A stretch of DNA of 64,000 bases from Annona cherimola. Taxonomy: Eukaryota > Streptophyta > Magnoliopsida > Magnoliales > Annonaceae. The stretch is from the NCBI GenBank assembly GCA_030490835.1, contig CM059972.1:18143764-18207763 (forward strand). The letters are read 5' to 3'. Positions 34,851 through 46,700 of this stretch are shown here, in pieces. The first letter of the stretch is position 1; the number at the start of each line of letters is the position of its first letter. Made by a program: the position numbers and the translations under genes. A model generated the notes under the pieces. It had not been told where the DNA came from and did not search any database. It worked only from the letters and a program-made list of their open reading frames with translations.

Positions 34851-35913
34851 CAACGGATATTACAAGTAACTTAACTAGTTTCATATCTAACTCTTTTTTT
34901 AACTTAGAATGAATGTTTTATCTTTCATTAGTTAATTTATAGTTTATACGTTGCAGCAATTAAAGATGAAATTAGAGAAGGTAGTGGCCGTCCTACTCGT
35001 CATTTGACAAGTACAAAGGTTATATACATTAATTTTTTAAGAACTTATACTTTCTCTTTTTTCCCTTAACTTGTTATGCTATCATATATACTAATAACAA
35101 AATATTTTTATTTTCAAGAAAAATGTATTGTTATCGATTGATGAACTTGTGAAAGGATGACAATGAAGAAAAATTCATTTTTTTGTGATGAACATGTTAT
35201 AATAGAAACATAGTTGTTTAAATTTGATGGATTGGAAACTATGTGTAGTTCATATGTGTTTGCTAAACTTGAAATTTCCTTTGATGATGGATGAATGACT
35301 TATGTTATTGGTTAAATTGCTTGTGATTTTCGTTTATTATGTGCATATATGTGTTCCTAATTGTAATGAAAAGAATTTATTGTATGTGGTTTTGTTTTAT
35401 TGATTGCATTTGCATAAGTGTTATTTAGGTTATGCATTCTGCATGATTTCAAAACAAAACAGAAAGTACTATTAATATTCTTAGCACTTTTTCAAATATA
35501 ACTACTATCATACTACATATTTAAGTAATTTTTATTTTAATTCCAAATGTAACATTCATATTATTTTATTGACAGTAAACTATAAAGGACATTGAATGAG
35601 TAAACTATAAAGGACATTGAATGAGTTGAAGAAATTATTGGTTATTCAATTTGCAAATAAAATTCTAAATGAAGTATGTTTCGTTAACTTGTTCTAATAT
35701 TCATGTTTTATTTAAGTAATAATGTTTCACTTGATAGTTCCTAGATTTTTAAAACCATCACACTTTACCCGCATTTTTAGCCCAGCTTGCTGTCTCAATA
35801 CCAACCCGCACTATATAATGAGACCTACTGAAAAAAGTAAGGGGTCAAATACGATTTTTCAATGCAGGGTCAGGGTTGAGCATACCCTGACCCGCCCCGA
35901 TTCCCAACCTTAG

Positions 35914-38280
35914 TCTTAGCAGCCTAACACCACCCTATGAAGCTCAAATTAAATAAATTATGACGCGTTTTGAAACTATGCAATTGAACTTCTAGGCCAA
36001 AGATGACAATATCACACTGTGATACTCATAACTGAGGAGTTCATTATTGTTTTTATAAGTGGGGCACTACAATAATTTTTTGATAGATGATGTTATTAAA
36101 AAAAAAAATTCGGTGGATGATTTTTCTTAAATCTTTTGATTACTAGTCTTCAAAGTTGGTGTCTAGGATTTTTTTATAGGGCTTCTTTTTGTCTCATGAT
36201 AGGATGTGATTTTTTTTTATATAGAAGCTCTTTTTTTTCATGATAGGATGTTAAAAAGAAACTCTAGTGCATAACCCAAGGATGACCACCTTTTATATCG
36301 GCACTTATCTTTCTCATTTCTAATTTAGCTTATTATAAAAATAAAAATTAAAAATTAGGTAATAAAAATTTCTACACGTAAAAGACTTATACTTTATTAG
36401 ACGATTTAAGCTCGTTAATCTTATAAGATTACTTTTAAATTGGACCACGCTTTATGATAGCACATAATATATAATTATTATATATGTTGTCCAAAATCCA
36501 ACACCTCATCCTTCCAACATGTGGGAGTTTCTTGTGTAGATTGATGATTAAAAATAAAATAAATGTAGTAAGAAGTTAAACTTGTGTATATTAAAAAAAA
36601 ATCCAAAGTAAAAATGAAAAAAACTTCCAATTGTGTTAGATAAAGAAATGTCAAATCTTATTTAAAAAGCCTGAGCAAGGTGAGGTAACAAACACACTCA
36701 TATTAGTCCCCCACAAGATTTTTTTTTTTTTTTCATCATTCTACTATATTACATCTCGTTTCAACTCATAAATTACTATCCAGCTCAAAAGTTCTTTTTT
36801 TTTTACGACATTTTCATCTCATTTTATTCTACGAATTACCCCTAACTACAACTAAATATTCTTTTAGAATTTTTCCTTACAAAGAAAGAACAACTGCTCC
36901 CACATGGGAGACCAACAGCTCCCACGGAGTATGAATTTTCCATTCACTGAGTCCAAACCCCCAACTAGGACCCCCCTACCCGGCAACCACCAAGAAGATT
37001 TTTAAAAACATGTAAAAAGACAAAGGTTGGAAGAACCCTACATGCACTAAAATCTCATAATGAAATTGAAGACGCAGTTTGCCAATTTGCTAAGAATGAC
37101 CTGGAAATGAGATAACAGAGAACACCAAACACCATAAGAATAATACTCTTAAGCTATATTTGGCCGGGCGGTTTGAAAACTGCACCGAATTGCTTCGCTT
37201 TTACGTTCCGCACTTATCACAGCTTATTCACCGGTTGAAGTGAGAAAATTTCGGCTGAAAAACCCATCAAAAGCGGAAGGATATACGCGCTTCTACTTTC
37301 AGAATGCACAGCCAAATAGGCTCTTTTGCTACTAATGGCTGTTTGATCTCCTCTGATCTCACATACAAGCCTCTCATTTCACTCGGGAAGAAGATCGAGA
37401 AGGACGCAGATGTGGGGCTCGAGGAAACTAAACTGATCAAAGCCACCTGAACTCCTACTGTTCTCGGTTTTCATATATGCAACCTGTTGTTTCCGGCCAA
37501 AGGAAATCGCAAGGAGGATGCAATTTAGCACAATGAACAATTACTTATGGCTGAAGCTCAATTCCTGTGGTAGTTTTTAACCATTTAAACATCATAGACC
37601 CACATGCCACTGCTGACAGGAAATCTGCACCATTGAAATCACTTATGCAAACTCTAGTTCAAACATGGCCACAGGAGAATCATCTAATGGACGACATAGT
37701 TTTCCGCCTGGCCCATCAAACTGAACCGGCTGGCTGGCTATTCTAGGTATTCATCTAAGAAGGTATTAAGTCAGCACTACTGTCCCAAATGGTTCTAGCG
37801 ACCCATGAAACATGCAAGTCTGGGTCTAGTAACTCATGAAAACATGTTAAGTGTTGCAGTACGCTGAGCAGGTACGATGATGATGTACCTGAGAGAATAA
37901 AACTGCGGACAACAGGAAACGATTATATGCCCAGGTAGAATCTTACTCCTTCAAAATGCTTATAGGGTATTATTGCACCCTTAAGAGTGGAAATTTTCAG
38001 ACCATCAATTCATTTCCACCATGGTGTACTGAAGAGAAATTACCCAGATTTTGGTCATGGGCAACTCTTTGAGAACCCTTTCTAAAGTAACTCGGTAATG
38101 GTGTCAGAAACAGGTTCGGATGGAGAAAAGCACTTCCACTTTTCCAGGATCGAAGCACCGCAACTTTCTCAATCAAATTGATTTCAAGAGATCGAGTTAC
38201 CTCTTTCAAAACAGAAAATAGAGAGAGTGAGAGAGATCGAGTTACCAAACGCCAGTGGCAGATCTCCTCAGCGTACGGCT
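35914..38280. other. Intergenic, no gene recognised
   Basis: Low-complexity A/T stretches to 36,900, then moderately GC-rich unique DNA. A probable short MITE lies at 37149-37322, and a pyrimidine/GA tract at about 38218-38240. No coding sequence is supported. Confidence 0.4.
37149..37322. mobile_element. Short MITE-like inverted repeat
   Basis: Ends GCTATATTTGGCC and GCCAAATAGGC are inverse to each other, about 170 bp apart, resembling the Harbinger-like termini at 13407. The target duplication could not be settled. Confidence 0.4.
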
Positions 38281-38480
38281 CATGCATAATGCCTTTTTCG
38301 GGAACTTTGAATAGTTGAAATTCTCAAGGACTTCAGCTAGAAAGTTAACACATTAGAGCATCATTGGAATACAGTTCAATTCTCACGACCTGACACTAAG
38401 CACATCCAACTGTCACTGTCCCTCATTGGAAGTTCCCACTTTCGCTGACAGCTTCCTCAAAAAAGTGAAGTAATAAATAG
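38281..38480 (-). pseudogene. Second, very short TRF-like gene fragment
   Basis: 38295-38400 aligns with 42,055-42,150, just beyond the 3' end of the TRF-like gene (shared GAATTCTCAA and TTCAGYTAGRAAGTTA blocks, Y and R marking differences). 38425-38470 resembles the part of exon 8 near 42,290. The corresponding region of the larger pseudogene (22,150 onward) aligns too. The homology is short and diverged. Confidence 0.45.
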
Positions 38481-38937
38481 ATACAAAACTCAGTTAGCGC
38501 ACTGCCAATCTCTTTGATGAATTTAACACCATGCGATGGACTGACAACGCTCTGTGGAATCCTTGTTATAATAGGTTTCAATTCTACTGGCGTGATAATC
38601 ATAGATACAAGAAACTTTATCCATATCTGAACTTTAGTCGTCCAATACATTTCTGTTCAAAATGGAAGGTTCATAGATGTGTTTTTCTGTGATTCATAAA
38701 TGATTTAAAACCTTGATATGGAACCTCCTGTCATGGATGTCATCTCCTCGGAGCCAGATCATATTATATTTTGGATAAGGGTCCTATTGTACCAGCTTCT
38801 GGTTGGTCCATTTCTGGCAAAGAAATCCACTCAATGGATTGTGTATCTGTCATCTACCTCCTTCCAAATTGTGAAGCACATTCTCCTACAAGAAACGGTT
38901 AACCTCTAACTTGTTTGCTACCAGATATAACGAAATC

Positions 38938-40419
38938 TCAAGTTCTTATTGCTGACAGGAAGTCTTTTTCTCCCTTGCGAAGCCTATCCATCATCTTGTT
39001 GTATTTATGAATATCAGGAATAAATCCTGCATCCAACATCTCATCAACAACACCTTCACCTTGTCTCCTCTGACCTTCCCTCGAAAACCCAGAAACCAAT
39101 GCATCAAACGTTGCACCATCTGGATCCAATCCTTTTCTTGCAGCCAACAACCTTAGTCTATTTGCATCCATTGCCTGCCCGACATTACACAAGGATTGAA
39201 TTAGACAGTTGTATGTAATGCTGTCCGGAACAATGTCATCATTCAACATTCTCTCCATCAGTTGCAGCCCTTCATCTACTCTTCCCACAACCCTCATGTG
39301 ATCAACCAAAGTAGTGCAAGCAACCATGCTTGGTTTCCTCTCACTTGTCCAAAATTCATCAAGAACCTCCAATGCTTTATCTGTTCTCCCTTCCCAACAA
39401 AGTACCTCAATAAGATTTAAACAATCAAAACCATTTGGAATGGTTCCGGTCCTTAGAAATCCACACAGAAGTGTAGAAGCTTCAATCGCCCGCCCTGCCC
39501 TACAAAGCCCATTGGCTAAAATTTCACATGTAGCAACGGAAAACTCACAACCCAAATCAAGCATTTCGTGAGCAATCCCAATGCCCTTCTCAATCTTCCC
39601 TTCACGAAAGCATGCTCGAATCAGTGTATTGAAACTAACCACATTTGGGTTACAGCCTCTAACACGCATTTCCTTAAAGATGCCAAGAGACGAATCAGAA
39701 TTCGAGTTCAAACAGCAACTCCCTATCAGAATATTGAATGTGACAACATCCGGTTTCACGCGATCCTTCACCATCTTCTGATACAACTCCATGGCTCGAT
39801 CATGCTTCCTGTGCTTAACAAATCCGTTAATTAAAATGTTGTAAATTGCCACATCGGGCTTACCATCTATAGACCTCTTCATTGCTTCAAATGCAGCAGC
39901 AGCATGATCAAGGTGGCCGGCACGGAAGAAGGAATTGAGTGAAAAGCGGAAGATGGGCTCAACACGGGGGCAGGCGAAGATGGTATCGTCGGAGCAAGGA
40001 CAGGGCTGGGAGAGGATGGTGTGAAGAAGGGAATTGAGGTCATCAAAGCGATGAGAGATGGCGAGGGTGCGAGACATCCACTCATAGGTGGAATGGTCGT
40101 GGCGGAAGGAATCATCGATGGTGGGTGCCCAGCGGAAGACATGAAAATCGAAGTGGGTGAAGGAGGGGTGGTGATGGAGTCTGTTGCGGAGGAAGGAGAG
40201 GAGACGGGAGGGGGTTATGGGGGAGGCGAGGTGGGATTTCAGGAATTGGGCGAAAGCGTTTTGGGAAGAGAGGGAGAGGGAGAGGGTCGGTAAAGGGGTG
40301 ATTTGGGGATTGATGGAGGGAAGTGTAGGGAAGTCCGGAAGTGTTTTGGTGGAGGATTGGGAGTTGAGTTTTGAGAGGGCTTTAGATGGTTGGAGGAGCT
40401 TCTTCAATGGGGATTTCAT
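38938..40419 (-). CDS. PPR protein, P class
   Basis: Intronless, 493 aa. The leader (residues 1 to about 60) is rich in Ser, Leu, Pro and Lys and suits organelle targeting. From about 150 to 480 there are tandem 35-residue P-type repeats such as PDVAIYNILINGFVKHRKHD, PDVVTFNILIGSCCLNSNSD, PNVVSFNTLIRACFREGKIE and PDSITYNCLIQSLCNVGQAM. No E, DYW or SMR domain is present. P-class proteins bind organellar transcripts to stabilise, splice or help translate them; the target here cannot be read. The first about 45 residues resemble those of the PLS-class gene at 28230-29972 although the repeat parts differ. The overall layout resembles Arabidopsis At2g36240, from memory only. No damage to the frame. 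Confidence 0.93.
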   Translation of the reverse strand: MKSPLKKLLQPSKALSKLNSQSSTKTLPDFPTLPSINPQITPLPTLSLSLSSQNAFAQFLKSHLASPITPSRLLSFLRNRLHHHPSFTHFDFHVFRWAPTIDDSFRHDHSTYEWMSRTLAISHRFDDLNSLLHTILSQPCPCSDDTIFACPRVEPIFRFSLNSFFRAGHLDHAAAAFEAMKRSIDGKPDVAIYNILINGFVKHRKHDRAMELYQKMVKDRVKPDVVTFNILIGSCCLNSNSDSSLGIFKEMRVRGCNPNVVSFNTLIRACFREGKIEKGIGIAHEMLDLGCEFSVATCEILANGLCRAGRAIEASTLLCGFLRTGTIPNGFDCLNLIEVLCWEGRTDKALEVLDEFWTSERKPSMVACTTLVDHMRVVGRVDEGLQLMERMLNDDIVPDSITYNCLIQSLCNVGQAMDANRLRLLAARKGLDPDGATFDALVSGFSREGQRRQGEGVVDEMLDAGFIPDIHKYNKMMDRLRKGEKDFLSAIRT

Positions 40420-42208
40420 TTCGGCGGAAGAAGATTACGCGTTTACATCTTTTCCCCCTCCTAATACCAATACGGTATTGCCTCCGTTCCCTTCTGAAGG
40501 TGGGAAAAACGGATAATCATCCACTGCACCCGGTGCAACACCTCATTTTCCTTTTTTCTTTTTTTGAATTTTTTCAATTCCATATGTGGGCCAAGCATGG
40601 TTTTTTCGTGTATGTAATTTTTACAATTTTTTTGCTTTCAAATATTTTATTTAAATTTTTTTAAAATAAGGCAATGAAAAAATGCCTTATTTTTATTTTT
40701 AAAATTTCAAATAAAGTCAGGAGAATCCCAATACCTAATGGTGTTTTAAAAACATCAAAAAACACATAATGGTGCAAAAAAAAAAAAAAAACATTTAAAA
40801 GGGTAGTGCAGCAGGTACGCTGGATCGGTGTCCGACGAAAAATAGCCATCATAAAGTCAGGAGGGTCCCAATACCTGTCTTTCCACGTAACGGGCTTTTA
40901 AAGAGATTGTTGCTCTTGTGCAGCCAAATTTTCCTGTTATGTGCTTATTATATTGTATAGATTTTTACTCTCGTTAATGGTTTTATATATTTCGGAATTG
41001 CCAAGTTTTAGACGATGGTCAATTATCCAGAGTACAAAGGTGTGTTTGTTAATGAATAAAACTTTTGATGAAAAATTTTTTAGAATAAAAATTGTCATGT
41101 GATATGATAAGGATAATGATGAATAGAAAATATGATAAAGTTAAAATACATAGATTAGTTATGTATATAATTGTGTAGAAATAACTGAAAAGTAGAGTAG
41201 TTGTATAGGAAAATGTGAAAAAATGATTAAAAAATATACTAATTGTAGAAAGTAAAAAGTTTGAGATTAAAAAGTTTTAACTTGACATTTTTTATGAATT
41301 ATCAAACACACCCTAAAAGTACCCATTTACAGTTGCAATGGATCGAATCATACGGCCTAAAACACCTGGGGACAACAGCCGATGAAGATCTAGTATTTGA
41401 TAAGAATCTTATGGTAAGGAACATTAGCGTCAACTGCGACTGCTAAATGCTGTGTTGATTTTCGAGTGTGTTCATCTTGTCCCTTGATTTCGAGCCAACA
41501 ACCATTTCCACCACCAAGCCAGGCAAAGTCAAGAATTCAGAAAGCAATGAACAAGCTATTTTTGATTGATCAAAAGAAGTAGAGCAAATCAAATCCCGCC
41601 TAGCGAGCCAAATCTGCACATAACCCCCACTGAATTTTATTTACTTATTTATTTTTTATATAACCACCACTGAATTTTATTTCCTTTATATTTTCTTCCC
41701 CATCTCCTCCTTGTACAGGATTCCTCCACTATTCTACAGATTAAATTGCAGCCACCACAGGAATCCATTATAATGACTATACGTCTTATTTGAATATTGA
41801 AACAATTTTAAGGAAAAGCGGGACCCAAAAAAAGGGGGGAAAAAAAAAAACTACAAACGAAAAAAAAATCCGTTGTCCTTTTCCAGAACAGGATTCAATT
41901 AAAATCTTTAGCAGCTCGAGTTGAAGATGAAGATCTTAGATATCCAAATTTTGAGTAACACTTCCACTCCTCCCAAGACCCAGAGCGCGTATTATTGTAT
42001 TAATAACCTCACCAGTCCGATTAATGCCGAAAGACCAATTTTCCAAGCCCGGTGGAAGAATTCTTCAGCTACCTGCTCTGAATGGTCGGAATTCTCAAAA
42101 GGTCTTCAGTTAGGAAGTTAGCATGTTAGATTAAGGGGGAATCGAGTTCTCCATATAACATGTTATTATATGTTGTTTATTCAAATTTAGTTTTGGTCTA
42201 ACATATAA
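40420..42208. other. Intergenic with one MITE and a split direct repeat
   Basis: No gene. The promoter of the P-class PPR gene should lie at 40420-40560. An AAAGTCAGGAG...CCCAATACCT block occurs twice at about 40714 and 40855, around an A-rich 120-bp segment. The 3' UTR of the TRF-like gene probably covers about 41,900-42,208. Confidence 0.4.
41038..41313. mobile_element. Harbinger-like MITE
   Basis: Degraded left end GGTGTGTTTGTTAATG and right end ATCAAACACACCC followed by TAA. The interior shows the family hallmarks TGATATGATAAGG and GTTGTATAGGAAAATGTG. Confidence 0.75.
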
Positions 42209-43660
42209 TTATAAATAGCCAGATGACGTTTCAGTTACAGTTCTACTCTTACAACCTACCAACTTCCCAAAGCTCTGCTCAGATGAAGCTTGTGGGTGCT
42301 TTTCTGCTAGCTCCCTCACACGGAGTAGAATTGGCATGGGAATGGGCATTGTAGCATGTTTCCGAGAGCTACCTACCTGTGCATGATGATCTGGGTAAGA
42401 AAATGGAAATGGAAAAAAGAAAAAAGATTCCAACAAATCAAGTTCAGAGAGAAAGAGATGCAAACGGAAAAACCAAACCAAGAAGCATCTGTGTCTGATC
42501 AACTCATGTCTGAATAGAGCATGATTTTCACTTCGCAAAAGGTGGAGAAAAATGGATTCATCTGAGTTGTAAAGACATTCTTAAAAATTTACTACCTATC
42601 GAAGATCAGTTTCTAACTGACCACATTGTAAGTCAAATGCATTGAAGAGGAATTCTGGACATACGCTTATGTAATGAGTTCCATCAATACTAAGATTACT
42701 GATTAATGGACTTGTCTTGAGTTGCAAAGATATTTTTAGATGGTACATCTATATCAGACAGTAATTCGTCCAGGGTAATGTATTGCAGCATTTAATACAT
42801 ACTCTTCAAAACAATTTGGTATTAATGGTATTTGACATTGAAGCCAATCCAAAGAGTATTTAGTTATTTACCGTGTGTCACTCAGACAGTGAGAAGCACC
42901 TTACATTAGCAACTCAAGCAGATTGCAGCACCAATCACTCAGGGATGTGCAGGGGATTCTAGAAAGGGCACCCTCCCAGACAGGGATTCAGCCGAGCAGA
43001 GTGTCAGACACTGCTCCTATAGATACCACATCAGATGTCTAGAACTTGAAGAAATCTCAATTCATAAATTCTCTCATTAAACTCTCTTACAACTGAATAA
43101 AGCACCCTATTTATAAAGAAATGCTAAACCCCTAAACTTAAACAACAAGAAAGACATATACTTGCATAGCAAGGAAACTTCCATAATAAGAAAACTAAAA
43201 CTAGAAATGACCTAAAAGAAAATCTCAATGATGATTAAACAAAGGCTATTAAATCCCTAAAAAATATATATATATAAAAAAAAAAAAAACCTAGAAAGAC
43301 ATCAATCTCATCACAATCTGCATCATCAATTAGTGTGTTTGACACTTCTCCTATAGATACCATTCAGATGTCTACAACTGTGACAACTCCCAACCAGTAA
43401 ACACCCTATCTGACTTGCTAGCTATGGAGCTTCAAACAATCTCAACCATCCATGCACATCCCAAAGGACAAATGGGATAGACTCTGACTCACTGCAGTGC
43501 TGGGTATTCCGATGCATCCACAGCAACAACCACCATATAGTGCAAAGGGCAGTGCAGGTCATCCAATGCACTCACCTTAGCAGCTACCATACGTCCATAA
43601 CAATAGAGCGCCAGAGAGGTCATAACAAGGTGACAGAAAGAGCACTCCCTGTGCCCGCAT

Positions 43661-43720
<60 letters not shown>

Positions 43721-46700
43721 TGCTAACCCCTTTGCTCGGAGTTGCTTGTGATAAGCTGGCTCTTAGAAGATTCCTCCATTTATCCTGTAAAATAACTGGA
43801 TCAGATTAAACAGCTGTTATGTAGGACAAAAGATATGTACCAAGTAACCTTTGCCAGCTTACATCTCCATTTCAAGAATTTCCATATCCATTTCAAAGTT
43901 CAGGTGCTTGATGCAGCCAGAAGTTTTCAGTTTATACATGGTTTTGGTGATGCAGGCAATAGCTCTAAAATAGAAGCACAAAAGCAGTTGTCCACAGATC
44001 TCCCAAGTTGGAGAACCCTAGGTACCTATGGGTGATAAATGCTTGGGGAGGGGGGGAGAGGGTTAGGGAGACACAAATGATTTGTTTTTTTTTTTTTTTG
44101 AAATGTCAAAGACAACAACTTTCTGCTAGATCTTGGTTACTGGCTAGTAGTACCTTGAGGTCAACAGAAGTGCGGTAACTATATGATGCAAAAGCAAGCC
44201 GTTTTATCTCCGACCACCTTCCAGCTCCATATCTAGATACCCCCTCAACCAGCTTGATAACCTCTGTAAGAGTCCAAGCTCGATGGTGTTTCCTTCTGGT
44301 CCCACCTTTTGATGTTGGAACAGTTTCCACATAATCATCTGAATTATCTCCAGATGAATAGATGCAGCCATGTTCAATTTTTTGCTGGTGCTCTCCAGTA
44401 CATGTTGCAGTGACCTTTTCGCTTTCTTTTTCTGTTTCACCGACATCCTAGAGGCAAAAACATCAGTTAGAAAGCTTTTTTATGTTCAGTTCTAACACAG
44501 GCATAAAAAAGATAGTCCAATTTACTTTAAGAGAAGTAATCCCATCAGTACCAGAAAAATAGTCATATCCGTTTAGGAACCAGGATACTTTCAACAAACT
44601 CTTTACAAATTATAGAACTCAATTCTGAAAATTGCTAATTTTAGTAAGGGAATTTCGCAGTTGACTTTTTCTTCTCTTATTCATAAAATGGCAATTGAAT
44701 CCTCATGATTGGTTGCTAACTTTTGAATCTGGAATGTAACTTACTGCACAGTAAACTTTACACTGAAGTATGTTCTGTATCATTCATTTTGAACTCTTAT
44801 TTTTATTACTCGAACTGTCATGAAGACCACATACTGGCTTTCTGCTCTGGCCTCAGTTCTTTTAACTTCCACATAATTTTTGTCAAATTCTCATGAATGA
44901 CAAGCATGCCAAGCAGCACTCTAGGCTTTTTATCTACGTACAAAGGTCAATTGAGTTCAGGAAGTAGGAAGAAAAAAAAGAAAAAAAAAAAAAAGAGGAG
45001 AAAAGATAACTGTTAACCACAATTTTAATGACAGAATTGCCCATTTCACAACTGCTGTATTGTCTGTAATCTCATGAATGAGGAGAAAGCAAAAATCACC
45101 ACCAAATGAGAAGATCCCTGATTAGGAAAGTCCCAATAACAAACAATCCTAGAATCATCCACAGATCAGAGAAGACGGACACAATTTCAAGTGTACTTGG
45201 CACATGAAATATGATGCTACCCTGCATTTTTACTTCGCTCTTTGTTCTTTTCAATTTGCATAACCTGCTTGTTTGGCAACACAATCTCATTGTCAATAAA
45301 AGTGATGGTGACAAAAACGACCAGCACCATTTACACAACATTATAGGTAGCCATACCAGCAGTTATTCCTGCTTAATGGTCATCGTGATCCAATTTCATT
45401 TTCATGAAGGATTTTGGAAATCAATTTCATTAGATTCACCTTAAACTCTGGATTTTAATGTTTAAAATCAAGTAAAATATGATCAAGCCATCCAGGATTA
45501 AATAATGCAATTACAGTCTCAGTATTGTGGTCAATGGCAGTTCTGATCTTTAGATAATTGTTTTTGAATGCCATGCTCGTAATTCCTGAAAATGGCATTC
45601 TCATAATTCCTGAAAATAAATAATGCAAGTATGCTACCTTCACAATGGGACCAAAGCATTACTTACCAAATGTATATCTTGTGATGGGTGCTCTGTCGGA
45701 TCAATTATTCTTCTTCCGCCAACATCATCCCCATCCTGCCAGGAAGTGCACGTGTTAGGGTCCTCAGGCACTAGTTTGCCTCCCGTGTCACTTGGAAGAT
45801 AGTTCTGACCAATACCAATACAGAAAATTAAAAATGGATACTCACTATTCAGTACATTGAGGGACACCAACATGGATTGATGGATAACCTTAAACATCAG
45901 TTGGACACAATATACCATAAATTTCAACCACTCGCCAAAATGTTTACAAAGAATCTGGATGGAACACACAAAATATGTCTCCATCCAATTAGACTTCAAC
46001 TAACTAATATATGACTAGCTAAAAATAGTGGAATGGTATTCAATGGTATTCAACGGAATACACTGTCAAAAAGAATCACTGTGACAGGTAATTGCAACAA
46101 CTATGAAATAAATAGAAAACCCTAAAACTTGTAATAATCATGAGGAACATTATATATTACTTAGACTATTGAGATTATAAGCCAAGCAATCAGTAAATGT
46201 ACCATGAAAAGAAAGAAGGAAACTCGGCCATTAAATAAAAGAAACAAAAAAATATACATATCTTGCTTCATGCCCTACACCATATAAGATTATAAATGTT
46301 CTGGAGGACTTTCATGATAAGCAAGCACACCAAGCTTGTAACATCAAGCATAGATTTAAGCCTCCCGTCTAAGGAACAAATATGCAGATTCAGCACACAT
46401 CATGATAGGAATTCTATCAATTTTTTTATTTGACCCTGGTTAAGGATGTTATATAAAAATTTTAATTAAGAAATTAGATCAAATAGTGATCAAGAACTTC
46501 TAGGAATTCTATTAATTTCTTTTATTTGACACTAGTTAAGGATGTTATATAAAAATTTTAACTAAGAAATTAGATCAAATAGTGATCAAGAACTTCAATA
46601 GTGTCAAAGAAGATATGCAACCAAGCCTCCTAAACAGAGCATAGATTAAGAGTGTGTTTGGGAATGGATAAAACTTTCGATGGAAATTTTTATAGAGTAA

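Larger units (their letters stand above)
30274..35913 (+). mobile_element. Dead autonomous-type hAT transposon, about 5.6 kb
   Basis: The left end GGGTGGGAATCGG (about 30279) and the right end GGGGCGGGAATC-type inverse (TTCCCAACCTTA at 35901-35912) match family 1 termini. The inverted right subterminal CAGGGTTGAGCATACCCTGACC also matches the MITE at 10217. Transposase remains lie between. The 8-bp target duplication is not certain (GCCTAAGA versus GTCTTAGC agree at 5 of 8). The left part holds two direct copies of a 0.18 kb subterminal segment separated by a nested element. Confidence 0.8.

Noticed and set aside
43630..43720. Ser-Leu/His-Thr repeat tail as the real end of the TRF-like protein
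   Set aside because: Splicing at 43728 to 42376 is in phase and restores a conserved C-terminal block typical of the family, so the repeat is taken as intronic.
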